Assembly (NCBI GenBank): GCA_026874595.1
Contig: CM049313.1
Span: 20,783,508-20,847,507, forward strand
Direction of reading: 5' to 3'
Source of the DNA: Sipunculus nudus
Lineage: Eukaryota; Annelida; Sipuncula; Golfingiida; Sipunculidae
Length of the DNA stretch: 64,000 bases
Shown: in pieces, positions 25,439 through 37,430 of the stretch
Layout: every line of letters begins with the position of its first letter
How positions within the stretch are numbered: position 1 is the first letter of the stretch
Translations under genes and position numbers: made by a program
Notes under the pieces: model-generated
What the model was told of the DNA's origin: nothing
The model's input: only the letters and a program-made list of their open reading frames with translations
Database searches by the model: none

Positions 25439-27115
25439 GTATGTGGTTACCCTTACGCACTCAAACACACGCGCCCTCATTGATAGCCCTCAGGTAAAAT
25501 TCGCTAAAAAAATTGCAACATTTCATATACTTTCATTTATATCTTAACGTATGTTCAATAAATATCCATTTGTACAGGGTTAGTAAGCCCATGGCCTTCT
25601 TGTGCCAGGTACAAATAATACCGCTTACTTGACAAAAGTCAATAATGTTAAGCAAGCGGTATAATTTGTTCCTATCCTTGTGTGTATAGCCTTTATGACA
25701 GGTGTGCTAGTACATTTACAAAACTATAAAGCACTGACTAGAGCGCATACCTCCACAAAAAAAACCTGAAAAACAGAACTATTTAAGGAATCAACTATTT
25801 ATTTGTCTTTTCTGGCTCATGTTCCGCTGCACAACCTTAGAATATGGTCCAGTACTTTTACCGTCATTCGGATGACAAAAAATTACAGAAACAGACACAG
25901 GTGGAAATATTACCTCCTTACAGTTAGTAACTATAGACAGTACCCTAAGAGGGAAAATGTGAAAAAAATATAACAAAAGTTCATCCAAAAATGTGAAAGC
26001 ACAAACATAAAAAAATAAGGATCTCTGAGATGGTTGAACGGGAGACCCTCCCAGAAATTGGTTGATGTGTCATTGAATGAGCCCCGTACAATCCTTCTGT
26101 CGGTGTAGCTGAAGCTTGGGATAATTAACGCTTACCTGCTCGTAAGCTATCACGTGCACGTGTCAGTGTATGATTTGCACGCTTTATTTAACGATAGCGA
26201 GGTCGTTACCAGACGTTCAGGTAGTTTACTGTTTTATAACACTTAAGCGAGGTAATGCATTGTTGTAACTATTTCTAATTTTGCTTGAGCAAGGCAATAT
26301 TTTCTGGAGCTTATTGATATTAAATCCTCTGCTAGTTGTGTTATTTCATTCCTCCTTATGTTTAACATTCTTTACAATGAGAAAACCTTGAAAATACAGA
26401 AGTGAACATGTCTCGTGCATACATTATTTAGCTTCCCGCTGTAGGAAGGGGAGGATTGTATTTGTTTTTTTTTTTCTTCTTCTTTTCCTTCTGCCATGAA
26501 ATTCTGTTTTTGCATCGCCAATATTTTTCCATCAATTAAATTTCAGAACAATATTAATCCTAGGTCACCGGATATTTTATTTTGAATTTTTCCTTTTCTC
26601 AAGCCATTACACTCTTTATCGATTTCCGCATTATCGCTCAGGTACGGGCGTCCTGGTAAGGCATCCAGTGATCGCTCGGCTATTGCATAAATCTAGTTCT
26701 AAATGATGTGCATGCAAACAAATATTGAGGTCTCTATACATAGTTCGAACGCAATATTATATGCAGAGTTAAATGAACATATACAGAATGAATAAAACAA
26801 GGAGTTAGAGCGTTTTATGTTCGCATGAAATCCGATACACAAAAATATTGTATAGAAAAGAAGGCGTGAAGATATCCCCCTCTCTCTCTCTCACACACAC
26901 ATACCTGGTGTCAGTTATAATCTTTAATTATTTACAGCTTTTGTGTTTTTTATGTATTAGGCCTACCTGATATGACTTCTTTATATTTTGATAGCAGTGC
27001 CGTTACAGTATATTTTGAATTTGGCACATTAAATGATGCAACCTATGCATATCAACAGAACACATATTTTCTTGTCATTCAGAATTGAACGTATGGAACG
27101 GTTGAGACCTGGAAA

Positions 27116-28312
27116 ATGTCGCAAGACAATACAGCAAAGAAAGATGTATACTCCGATAGTACCGGTAAACCAGGGCAGGGAGAGCCATTACTAGACAGTA
27201 CCGTCACTTCACAACACGGGGAGCCGTTATTTCCTAGTACTGGTTTTCCACGACAGACGGAGTCGCTTCTCAATATTAGCAACCAAGACCCACAGGAGAT
27301 CACATATAATCCAAAAAGACAATTATGGCTGATGTCTATGTCTTATTTCTTCATATTTGCTGCGTATGGCACCTTGGAGAATTTTCAGAGTACAATAAAC
27401 GCCCGTGGGAACACGGGAATGATTGCACTCGGTATTATTTACGGCTGTAATATATTATCGGGGCTCGTGGCGCCATTCGTTCTTCGTAAAGTAACTGTCA
27501 AATGTTCATTAATTCTAGCATGGTTTGTCCATTTACTTTTCTTATCAGGGAACGTGTACCCAGTATGGTGGGTCGTACTGCCACTGTCGTGTCTTCTAGG
27601 TTTGGGAACTGGACTCGTGTGGACTGTGCAAGGATATTTTATCACAAGTTTTGCTTTTGAGTTTGCGCGCCAGAAGAAAGAAAATGCTTCCGCAACTTTA
27701 GCCAGATTTAATGGTATATTTACCATGTGTCTTTCCTCTACAGGCATATTCGGTAATTTATTTCCTGCGTTACTGTTGCCTAACTATAGTGATAATACAA
27801 ATGTATCTATGACCTACAACCAGAATAGTACCACTAATAAGTATGTTATTAATCCTAAAGGGACTGCTGAGGACGCGGATCCGTGGGTAGGCCAAGGTCT
27901 TCTAACAAACAGTGTTTATTATTTGCATAATATCACCACGCAAATTGTTAAAACAATAGGAAACAATACGAATATATATAATAAAACAAATATCAATGCC
28001 AGAGACCACACGGAGGTATGCGGACCAAACTTTTGTCCGACAACAGAACTCCCGTCACATATCAAACAAAGGAGTGAAAACCTGGATTCCACTTTACGGT
28101 ACATCTTGATTTCTGGTTTAGCTTTGTGTCAGATCATCGCCATCATCCTGGCGTTCTTTGTGGTCAACCTTCCGCGCCAGACACCTCAGAACAATGTTCA
28201 ACGCTGGCTGGGGCCGCTTGTCATGTTCAAGGACGTCCGATACCGGCTGTTGGTACCAGCGTTTGCTCTGCTTGCAGCCAGTCGATCACTTCTGGTCGGT
28301 CCGTATAACAAA
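27116..28312 (+). CDS. UNC93A-like: Unit 2, coding exon 1
   Basis: Start ATG at 27116 (MSQDN) is chosen because units 1 and 4 start at the same place and the tail aligns from there. The exon gives 399 residues and ends GPYNK, where AAA/GTGAGT is a strong donor. The frame runs 35 codons past the donor to a stop, but that read-through is lost in the alignments with units 1 and 5. It carries the N-terminal membrane half, the glycosylated loop with CGPNFCP, and the next segment LISGLALCQIIAIILAFFVV. Confidence 0.92.
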
Positions 28313-30692
28313 GTGAGTGAAAATTTTCGAAGGCTACCTGACCATGAGGTCGCCCAACTACGTAAAATTATGATTTCCCTCATTCTTAGAGCACCTGAAA
28401 TATTTATCTTAACGTAAGCTGTGTGACTTGGTGACATACGTTTAAGAGAAACTTACCAAGTCAGGTTTTGAAACGTAATTTTTATCATGTTTTATTATAA
28501 TAATAAAAATAATTGGCTTTTTATATTGTGTATATGTAACCCAACTCTTATGTTTGCAGGATGTCAGAAATTAAAAAAAATTGAAATAAGATCTCTTTCA
28601 ACTGTCCATTAATGCTGTTTCTTTAGACTATTCCAGGAGGGAGTAATTCATCGGTATTAATTCATTTGTCATATGTGTCCAAAATTATATTACTGATATT
28701 GTCATTTATTTCTTTACCTGAACAAAAATATGTCCAAATACTGTCTTAATGTCCATAATTTTTGACTTTGGTTTCCGACTATCAAGCTAACTAATTAATT
28801 TGTAAGAGGGAAATTTATTAATAAACATATATTAAAATATAAAATTTGCCAATCCGATTGACACCAGTCAATGTTGCTCACAATACTTTCCGAAACTACT
28901 TGAGGAAACTACTACGATTAAATGAGGATTTTCTAGGCGTTTTTCATTGCAATTTTACATTCAACTTAAATGTCTGCATTTAGAATCTTTGCGATTTAGG
29001 GAGCATTAGATTATTTTTGCGCAATTATGCAAAATTTTGTTGCTGAATGTTTTAATTACTGAAATAAATAAAACTGAATTCAGGTTGGATGTTAAGTCAG
29101 ACAATTTCATATTTTCTGAGACTATTTTGATTCTTTTTATAAACAGGATTCTCATTTTTTATAATGAAAAGATCGTAGATATAGGGTTTGATCATATCAA
29201 AATACCACTAAGAATGTATGAACTTAATATCTTTTACGCCCGTCAGGGTTTCGTTGCCTGTACAGTTGGGATGAACATGGTGGGGTTTACGATGCTTACA
29301 TACGGCGTCTGTATGATGTTCAGTGGGATTATCAGTGGGCATCTCCGGAAGTGTTCCCATGGCAACTACCACATCACGACGGGCATCACAATTGCGATCG
29401 GTTTCTTGGTAATAGGACTGGTGCTGCCCCCTGACGATCAGCAGCCTGCTCTGCTATTCATCGGCCCAGCGATCCTTGGAGTTAGTCAGGGAATTCTTAC
29501 GATAAATGTTCAAGGTAACCAGTTGACAAATTCAATTTTTGTTAATTCACTAACATCAACGATCCACCCGAACAAATTCTCTAACAAAACAATTTTGTCG
29601 TTTAATTTTAAAGGTAATCAAGAGAACTGACGATGTTTATTGTTAATTAACTGAGAGTGATTATATTGATTTCTATAAGAAGACAAATTTTGCTTTAAAT
29701 ATCTCGTGGGAAGTACTACGGACTAAATTATACATTCCAGCTTTAATTTCTAGCCTATAGTGGTTAGCCTATCAGCTTGTTTATATCACGAAGGATATAA
29801 AAACTCATCAAATGAGAACATCTGGTGGCAAGTCAGTCGAACCAGCGTTTTTCAAACCGCGTTGAAACTAGCGTCCTTTGAAATTGAGCACATATGCAAC
29901 GAACCAAATATTTTGTATTAGTTTGTTTACATTGCGCATGAAAGTGTTTACTAACAGCTTGTATGGATAAATGAGTTTGTACATCCATCACAGAGACGTT
30001 ATTATAATTTTTCTCGGCAGATAACCTACAGCTTTTTGATATTTATGGTCAGAGTATATATAGAGTGTCTATAAAGCCGCAGTGATTATTTTCACTAACT
30101 TTTGTATTATGTCAAATAGGGTCTGATTTGGTATTTGCTGCATGTTGTGGTCAAAAGTAAAATTATTTACATTTTCTTTTCTTTTCTTTTTTTTTTTTAT
30201 TTATACGTTTGAATTTTAAAGGTGACAATTTAATTATCTTTAGAAAAAGAATTTATGTAATTCCAGGCTTCCTTTGTGTATATATTAATGACCTAGGTGT
30301 AATTATTGTTATGAAAAGTTCTTATAACCCCTCCGTGAAGATGTATTAACTTGTTTTTTTTTTAATGTTTGAAAACAGAGCAATGTTGACAAACGGAAAA
30401 AAAAATTAACCTAAGATGGTTGATTGCATAAATGCGAAGTTAGAAAATTAATTTCGCAAAGCTCTGGCTTACCTGCCCTTTTTGAATTTGTTTTGATATT
30501 TTTGGCGGTGCCGCACATATTATAAACACGTTGATATAAACAAATCAAGCAGCCTAGGTGCGGTGATATCTACCTTTTCCGGTCTATTTTTTATTATGCT
30601 TCCAAGTCCAAGGGAATACCTATAAATTATGATGGTCAGATAGTTGATTGGACCCTTTTACATAATGGTGTTGTAGAATTTGTAACTGTTTT

Positions 30693-30763
<71 letters not shown>

Positions 30764-31948
30764 AAAGACAAAGGGACTCGATCAAAATTAAACATAAAAG
30801 TGAATGAGATCGTAATATGTGCTTCCGATGTTGATTTGGTAATGGATAAAGTCACTTTAAATAATCAAAATGTGACCCCCTCAACGCCGGATTCATGTGC
30901 CATATTTGGTATTATCTTATTTTTTTTCTCTTGGTATCAATCTGTGGACTATTGATCTATACTATTAGAGACATGTAATGAAACAATCGCAGACGAAACC
31001 AATAAAAACACATATGTACACATACGGACACGTTTTTGTTAAAGGTTCGAATGAAATGAACTTACTATCCACTGATCATTATTTATTCAATTTTATACAC
31101 TTGCATTGATTCAAACACACACATTGCCTTATGATAACCGTGATCTAGCTATAACGTTTACCGCTTGACCTTGGTTGACATGGATTGACAGGACCGTTGA
31201 ACGGATTTGTCAAAAGAAGTTTTGGTACATATTGGTGTAGCATAAAGAGACCAAATAACTCATCATATTATCATTAACCCATGTTAAGACGCCATTAAAA
31301 CCAAAAGTAATGCTGAATGATCAGTATGTCTGAATATATGGACACTTAATGAGAATAAAATAAGATATTACTTCTTCTCAACTGGGCACTTGGTACCTGC
31401 CGGATATAACAGGAAAATCGGGAGCATTGGGATGAACAAGCTTCCACAGACGCACATGTACGTAATATATTGTTGCGGCTTGATATATAAAAAGTTTATT
31501 TTATTATCTATTGATATTGGAAAGAATTTCTTACCAACAGCAGGCGCTAAGATAACATGTCAATACTCCATGCCGATTCTTTGGGTTAACTCTCAATTGA
31601 GAACCCTCTGGCGCTATCCATGCCAACCGTGGTCGGTATACTCTGAAGGTACCTTTTATCCTGGTATTTATGTTAATGAAATTAATCCATTTTCTTCCAG
31701 CTTTACTAGGAGAGCTGTTCCATGATCGAAAAACAGAAGCCTTCTCCATGACTAGTAGTATAAGAGCCCTTCACCTATGTGTGTATTACTCCCCGTCTAC
31801 AGTGTTGTGCTACAGTGTCCTCAACTTCATTACCATGGGAGTGGCCGCCTTGTTTATCTTGTGCTATGGATATCTGCAGCTCTGTGTTTTAAACGGCAAA
31901 AAGTCACACCAGCAAAGAGAAGAGACGAAGGAGACGCCAATGCTGTAG
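27116..31948 (+). CDS. UNC93A-like: UNC93A-like unit 2 (type A): intact gene, overall span
   Basis: This is the only copy in the window with every exon open. Joining 27116-28312, 29247-29514 and 31701-31948 gives about 570 codons with both introns in frame (phases 0 and 1). Family: UNC-93, a branch of the major facilitator superfamily with roughly 11-12 membrane segments; UNC93A itself is poorly characterised. Order: cytosolic tail with GEPLL/GEPLF/ESLL repeats (about residues 1-68), first membrane segments with YGTLENFQST (84-93), WVVLPLSCLLGLGTG (152-166), a long lumenal or extracellular loop (about 222-328) with several N-glycosylation sequons (NYS, NVS, NST, NIT, NKT) and CGPNFCPTTEL (302-312), then the C-terminal half. 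The loop makes it longer than the roughly 460 residues usual for UNC93A. Introns: 28313-29246 and 29515-31700. A 5'UTR acceptor (tcattcag) lies at 27075-27082. Confidence 0.9.
29247..29514 (+). CDS. UNC93A-like: Unit 2, coding exon 2
   Basis: After the acceptor cgtcag the exon reads GFVACTVGMNMVGFTMLTYG, then a HLRKCSHGNYH loop, IAIGFLVIGLVLPPDD and ILGVSQGILTINVQ, ending in phase 1 before GTAACC. YNK joined to GFVACT is how the family reads across this point. The length of 268 nt is identical in units 4 and 5, which supports both borders. Confidence 0.9.
30692..30760. repeat. CA/TA microsatellite in unit 2 intron 2
   Basis: A CA run is followed by an AT run of about 45 bases. The paralogous intron of unit 4 has only a short AT tract near 44954. 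Confidence 0.8.
31701..31948 (+). CDS. UNC93A-like: Unit 2, coding exon 3 (C terminus)
   Basis: The acceptor tttcttccag at 31691-31700 is followed by a phase-1 join giving ALLGELFHDRKTEAF, then the last membrane segments (ITMGVAALFILCYGYLQLC) and a short polar tail ending at TAG 31946-31948. The segment corresponds to the family's conserved stretch just before the final helices. Confidence 0.9.
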
Positions 31949-32057
31949 TTCAAGGGTTACTTCATTGAATATTTATACAATATTTCGTGATATAACATTA
32001 CACTTCTTCATCAACTACTTCATCAACTACAACTTCATCAATGGAGATCAATTATAT

Positions 32058-32127
32058 AATAAATATCATGAATATTTTTTTAAAGCGTTGATGTGAAAAA
32101 AATTTAAGCAAATCTGTTTTGAATAAA
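32058..32127 (+). terminator. Candidate polyadenylation signals of unit 2
   Basis: AATAAA occurs at 32058-32063 and 32122-32127, 110-175 bp after the stop codon. In pseudogene unit 4 the aligned positions read CATAAA and GTAAAA, so both signals are lost there. Confidence 0.5.
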
Positions 32128-32212
32128 GCCCTGGACACGATTATCGAATTCATAATTTATATAAAAGATTTATATACTCTTTTAATCTTTGTGTAATTGA
32201 TGTCATACACAC

Positions 32213-33668
32213 TAGGGCCCTGCGCGGGCTGAAAAACTGAACCCGCACCCGCATCATGCCCTGTCAGCCCGCAGCCCGCCCCGCAATCAAATTAATAAAT
32301 TCAGCCCGCCCCGCCCCGTAGTTACTATGATTCTTTCAGCCCGAAACCGCCCCGCGAAATTTTCTTTCAGCCCGCACCCGCCCCGCCCCGCATTTTTTAA
32401 GTTTCCGGTCCGCAGTCTAGCCCGCAAAATATTTAAAAACAGTTTTTTGATCCAAAGGTTTACATATCAAGATATTTTGCAGCACATATATAAGACACGC
32501 TTATTATTAATATATATGAAATGTTTGTTGATTGGAATGTAAAATTTATTTGAATACGTTTTTGCAATACTTCAAACCATAATTCATGAAATATTTTTAA
32601 AGACAGGTTTGATTGGTTAGATGGATTTAATTTATACATAATTATTGAACACACCTTAAATATGTTTTCATATTTTACAGGGGAAATAAACAAACCTTTG
32701 GTTTATTGTGTCTGTTTCTACTTAAATATATGAAAAAAGTAAAGAAAAAAAAAGACTTCTTTACAGTATTTGTACCCAAAGTGACCCTTTAGAATAGTAT
32801 TGGCTAATCACAAGCCATCAAACAAACGAGATGTGTTGCTGGTTAATTTTTTTTAGTCACAATCTGCTAATTAGCTGAAACTGAGACGAATACGGTCAAG
32901 GCAGTAAAGGGGTTATCTGGCCCATGTGGCTTTAGGTTCAGGATGTTCATTGAGATCTAGACATGGCCAGAGCCTTGTTTCTCATAGCAATCATCAACAC
33001 ATTATGCTGTGACCAAACAGGGATTTGACCAGCCAGTGGTCATTGTCATTTACAATTAGACAGCACATGGAGTTTCAATTAGATAAGGAGTCCACCATAG
33101 GCTTTGTGCAGTTCCAGGTCAATTGAGTCACCTACAGAGCCAGCTGTAGCCACACACTGTATTTTACAAGATCAAAGGTAATCAAGCCCTTGCTTTACTC
33201 CCAGCCATATTATGTAATATGTGAGACCTGACACAAGAATCGGGTTACAGTCCATACACAACATCAGGCCAGGTAACTTTATACAAAGTTATGACCAGCT
33301 CCCATTGCAAAGACAATTGTTTAAAGTCTAGATTTCAGATTAAGGATGCATCATCTATTTTATATGACAAATTGATGTTATACCTAGAAAATACACTTTT
33401 GGGTAGTTTTGTTACAACTGTCAGTCAGTGTAAGGGGTTAACAGGAATAAATTGATTTTTTTTTTCAAATTGACGACACCTGAAAACATTTTATACAATA
33501 ATACCAACTTCTTCAAATAATTTTTTTTATAAGTATAATTTTATATTCATGTTTTGGCCCGCCCCGCACTTTCTTAGATGTAACCCGCCCCGCCCCGCAA
33601 AGATTCCTATGCGGGGGACCCGCGCCCCCGCGGGCTGCGGGTCAAAACCCGCCCCGCGCAGGGCCCTA
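32213..33668. mobile_element. Non-autonomous DNA transposon, hAT-like, 1456 bp
   Basis: The ends are perfect 16-bp inverted repeats: TAGGGCCCTGCGCGGG at 32213-32228 and its complement at 33653-33668. They are flanked by a perfect 8-bp target duplication, atacacac, at 32205-32212 and 33669-33676. An 8-bp duplication is typical of the hAT superfamily. About 200 bp at the left end and 110 bp at the right are packed with CCCGCCCCGC-type repeats, while the interior is AT-rich and has no transposase frame. The paralogous position in block II (45811-45818, atacacga) is empty, which proves the insertion and dates it after the block duplication. The family assignment is inference from the duplication length. 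Confidence 0.85.
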
Positions 33669-33676
33669 ATACACAC

Positions 33677-34477
33677 GCACAAAGCTGCACGGCGGTATAA
33701 TGTTGACTAATTCTCTCGGGCATACAGAGTAGAATATATATATTGTATGTTTTAGTATCAAAGAGTAGGATTGTTTGTGTGAGGAACCTTTTGGTTTTTA
33801 TCCCTGTGGGCCTCCAGAGGTGTTGCTAATATTAGTCAAAAACGGACGCTAGGAATTTAGACCAAATTTATCCTCTAATTACACTTTCTTCACAAGCAAA
33901 TTGATATATAGTTGATGAACAAAAACAATGTTTGAGTGACAATGGCCCGTATGCTAACCATACATGAAATTAGTACACAGTTTAGCTAAATCATGGGGTT
34001 TAGTTAATCGGGGTTTTGTGAACTAACCAAACATTTTTGGGACTGAATACGTGTACTAAATCCCAACTTTTTTAGTTGAACCATCGGGTTAAAGTCAGTT
34101 GTTTGTCTTACACCTACTGTCTCTGGATCTACCTTTATTCCATTCATCAGCTTATGGCCCCATATCTTTAGATGATAATAACCATGACTCTATGTATACA
34201 GAAGCTAGGGCATATCATTACTGTTTACAATCTTTCTGTCACATGGGTTTTATCAGTGGTTAATTTCTTCACTTACATTTATTGTTGTACGTGTAATGGG
34301 TAAACTCATAATAAGTCTACATATTGAAAGAGAACACTACAATAAACATACTGTAAAGGGTGTGTTTGTGTGAGACAGAGATAGAGCAGGAATACAGAAA
34401 AAAGTCGGTTCACTTAGTATGGAAATCGCACACGATTATTTGTTCACGACTTAGCTGACGGTCCACTAGGCTAAACA

Positions 34478-34523
<46 letters not shown>

Positions 34524-36268
34524 TGTAATAATGATTCTTTTATTATAACTTCCATTTAAATATGTTACATCATCGTTAATCATAAATTTTCAACATACGT
34601 TTTTATTGTAGTTGAACCATCGGGTTAAAGTCAGTTGTTTGTCTTACACCTACTGTCTCTGGATCTACCTTTATTTCATTCACCAGTATATGGCCCAATA
34701 TCTTTAAATGATAATAATTAATAATAAGTCTACATATTGAAAGAGAACACCAAAATAAACATACTGTAAAGGGTGTGTGTGTGTGTGTGTGAGAGAGAGA
34801 CAGAGAGAGAGCATGAATACAGAAAAAAGTCGGTTCACTCAGTATGGGAATCGCACACGATTATTTGTTCAGAGACATTCACGAGTTTGGATGAATCATG
34901 GTTTCATACCTTACTAAGAGTTTTTAGGTGCTAACAGTTTGCCTGTAATGGTATCACGGTTGTCTCATTAATACCAACAAGGTCTTTCTTATTCATTTTT
35001 ATTAAAATATTTACAAGGGCCTGATTGCAATGATACACATGTAACTTATATCAGTTGACACAGCTGAAAGTACCTATGTTCTCCATTTTTAAAGCTATAT
35101 GACTCAATCTATTATATATTTTATATATTATATACCTAGTATACCTCTGTATGATTTGGTTGAGTTTGTTTTTATTTGATGTGTTACTTATTGTGTGTGC
35201 TACTCATGTTTTTTTTTTAATTATTTACGTTATTATTTTGAGTGAATATTATTAAAATATGTCGATCATGTGACTTTGAAGACCATTTGAATATACTTTT
35301 ATTAAATAACAGGGCATCGCTGATGTAGCGGGAACAAAATGGAAGCGTGATATAAAGTATTTTAAAGTATTTTGTATTAACAGTTATGTTGATACAGATC
35401 ATGAGCATACTTAGATTGTTCAAAATCAGATGCATAATAAAAGGATTATTGATGAAATATGATGCATCTATAAAAATGGATAACAATATTATCTCGAAAT
35501 CACTTTTGTAATGTATTCGGTATATCCCCATAAATAACAAACCAATCACTCAAGACACCTCCCCTAATAAAATACCAAATGCATTGCCTAAATGGAGCTG
35601 GTATGATTAGAAAACATAGAACACAGGTTTGGCCAAATTGCGGGGAATAACATTCTTTATTAATACAAACACATACATCCAGACCAGACCTAATTGAATT
35701 CTTCTGCCTCGGGCCAAAGTGTGGTTTATTATGTTAAAGTTTTCCATGGAACAGACAAGAGTATTAAATTTTTCATTAGTTAAATTTGCTGTTGAACACT
35801 TGGTAGGAATGAAGTCACGATGGGATTTATGGCGTATTCAATAGGAAGTAATTAGGTGTATATCTATCAGTTTGAGGTTGACCTGTGTCTCATATTGATC
35901 TCCGTTTAATGCACTGCTTTGAACTACAATAATATTGATGCAGCTGATAAAACGTTCTTAGATTTTTTTGCATATGATATTTCCTGGGGAGGTATGGAAA
36001 AGAGACTAAATGTTTTGATAACAGCCTCGGGGATACATTCAGTGGTCGGGTTCTTGATATAAAAATCACTAATGTAAAAGATTTTGCTCTTTTACTATTC
36101 ATAAATCATTTGCCTAATTTGTATAAGCATATCATGACTCTTTACTCAATAAACAGACCTCTTTTGCTATAATTCATTTGTTCTAATGGCCATACATCTG
36201 TTTTGTATTTTCTAGCCCTTGGACGGTCGTTGAATGACAATTATAATTAAGGAGACAAACTCCTATTA
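33677..36268. repeat. Spacer between units 2 and 3, duplicate of 45819-48549
   Basis: Collinear with 45819-48549: both contain acaatggcccgtatgcta, the GT/GA microsatellite region, acgagtttggat followed by catggtttcatacc, and gcatatgata just before the unit start. No gene is seen. Minus-strand frames at 35217-35549 and 35890-36102 are AT-rich and not kept open in the duplicate. Confidence 0.75.
34075..34862 (+). repeat. Direct duplication, period ~536 bp
   Basis: Sequence from gttgaaccatcgggttaaag at about 34075 recurs at about 34611, and the agtcggttcact segment near 34403 recurs near 34828. Block II has only one version (about 46240-46580). A long TC microsatellite (34479-34521) lies between the copies. 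Confidence 0.8.
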
Positions 36269-37430
36269 ATTACGGAAATAAAACAAGTCGATGGCTGACC
36301 TAAGTCGGATGAGGCAGGAATCAATGGAGCTGTGAAACAACCCGACCAGACAAACATATTGTTGTCATTGTCATATTTCTTTACAATTGTCGCTTATGGC
36401 AGTCTGGAAAAGTTTAAGAGCACGAATGCTTAAGGGAACCTGGGAATGATTGCACTAAGCGCCCTTTACGGTACGAGTTATCTCATGGGTGTTGACCATT
36501 TTACCAAACGATAAATATTTAAGGAACCTTACTTTCAAGAATGCAGAGGAAGACCAAAATAAATATGTACACCGGTTTTAAAAACAACACAATCATTCGG
36601 AAAAATAACGATACATCAATATATGTGGATTATCCGGAAGTGTGTGGCCCAAATTTCTCTCCGATAACAGAACTTCCATCACATATTAAACAAACGAGTG
36701 AACACTTGGATCCCGCCTCACGATACATCTTGATTTTTTTGTTCAGCTTTATGTCAGATCACCGACATTATCCTGGCGTTCTTTCTTGCAACCTCTCGCG
36801 TCAGAAACCACAGAAAAATTGCGGCCGGTGGCTAGGGTCTCTCGTCATGTTTAGGGACGTGCGGTACTACTGGATTGTTCCCGTGTTGGTCCTTACAGCT
36901 AGTATAAAATCTGTCGAAATATGTTATAATACGATCAATAGGAATGTTATACATTTCATCCATTATATTAATGCAACAGACAGGAATATTTTGTTAAATT
37001 AATATATGGATATTGTCAAACATGATATTTTGCTGATAAGGTGTCAAAGGATCGTCTCACCTTAGAACCATTTGCATAATAAGCTGGAACAAATGTCATA
37101 TGTCAGTAAGTTTATTTCATATTGTTGCAAGATTTCGTGTTAAACATGACAAGAATAACTGGAAGTAACGCTCTCCCTTTGACGACAGGGTTTTGTAGCC
37201 TGCGCGTTCTGGATGAGCACGGTGGGGTTTACAATGATCACGAACGGCGCTGGCGCATTAGCTGCTGGCCTTGGCAGTGGTCATCTCAGAATATTTTTCC
37301 ACTCAAAATACCACATGGCGCTGGCCTTTTTGTTTGTGGTAGGGAGTTTGGTGGGAGGACTTATGATTCAACACAATGTCGATATCCTGCGCTCTTCTTT
37401 ATCATCCCATCTTCAAAACTCAGCTCGGAG
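36269..37430 (+). pseudogene. UNC93A-like: UNC93A-like unit 3 (type B), broken copy without last exon
   Basis: It aligns with unit 5. The start codon is changed (ATT at 36269-36271 where unit 5 has ATG), TGA follows at 36296-36298, and another stop lies in the NAKGN region (gcttaaggg). About 450 bp from the MGV segment to the glycosylated loop are deleted near 36492. The part from NNTIIR-like sequence through CGPNFSPITELPSHIKQ to the ILTAS region survives at about 36560-36915, with the second Cys of CGPNFC changed to Ser. The exon 1 donor is deleted. Exon 2 remains at 37189-37430 with a 26-bp deletion near its end. Exon 3 is absent because the duplication junction at about 37.80 kb cuts the following intron. 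Confidence 0.85.
37189..37430 (+). pseudogene. UNC93A-like: Unit 3, exon 2 remnant
   Basis: The acceptor gacgacag is followed by GFVACAFWMSTVGFTMITNG and HLRIFFHSKYHMALAFLFVV, ending at CGGAG/GTAGAAATG as in unit 5. A 26-bp deletion removes the part that reads GLVGMVDAI in unit 5 and breaks the frame. Confidence 0.8.

Larger units (their letters stand above)
20341..27082 (+). repeat. Block I 5' flank, segmental duplicate of 37809-42030
   Basis: Sequence from ccaggagacatca onward is collinear with 37812 onward. Landmarks include the gtgcgacgtcccggtgt segment (about 20557 and 38007), ttgtgtgtttatcaactg-like sequence, caggaagtcaccagcaca (about 22301 and 39421), gcggttcctcttttaatct (about 23074 and 39630) and gtttattttgtatacttgca. 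Block I has about 570 bp (22397-22965) absent from block II, and carries the 1.5-kb type A flank repeat twice where block II has it once. No coding exon is seen before 27116. Confidence 0.85.

Noticed and set aside
27116-28417. Unit 2 as a single-exon 433-residue protein
   Set aside because: The last 35 codons lie beyond a GTGAGT donor and do not match the other units, whereas exons 2 and 3 restore the C-terminal half expected for the family.
29037-29630. A 197-codon independent gene
   Set aside because: Only 29247-29514 is coding. The frame on either side is intron read-through, and the inner part is exon 2 of unit 2 with matching splice sites and phase.
35217-36102. Minus-strand genes in the spacer 5' of unit 3
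   Set aside because: The duplicated spacer at 47.5-48.4 kb does not keep the frames open, which argues against coding function.
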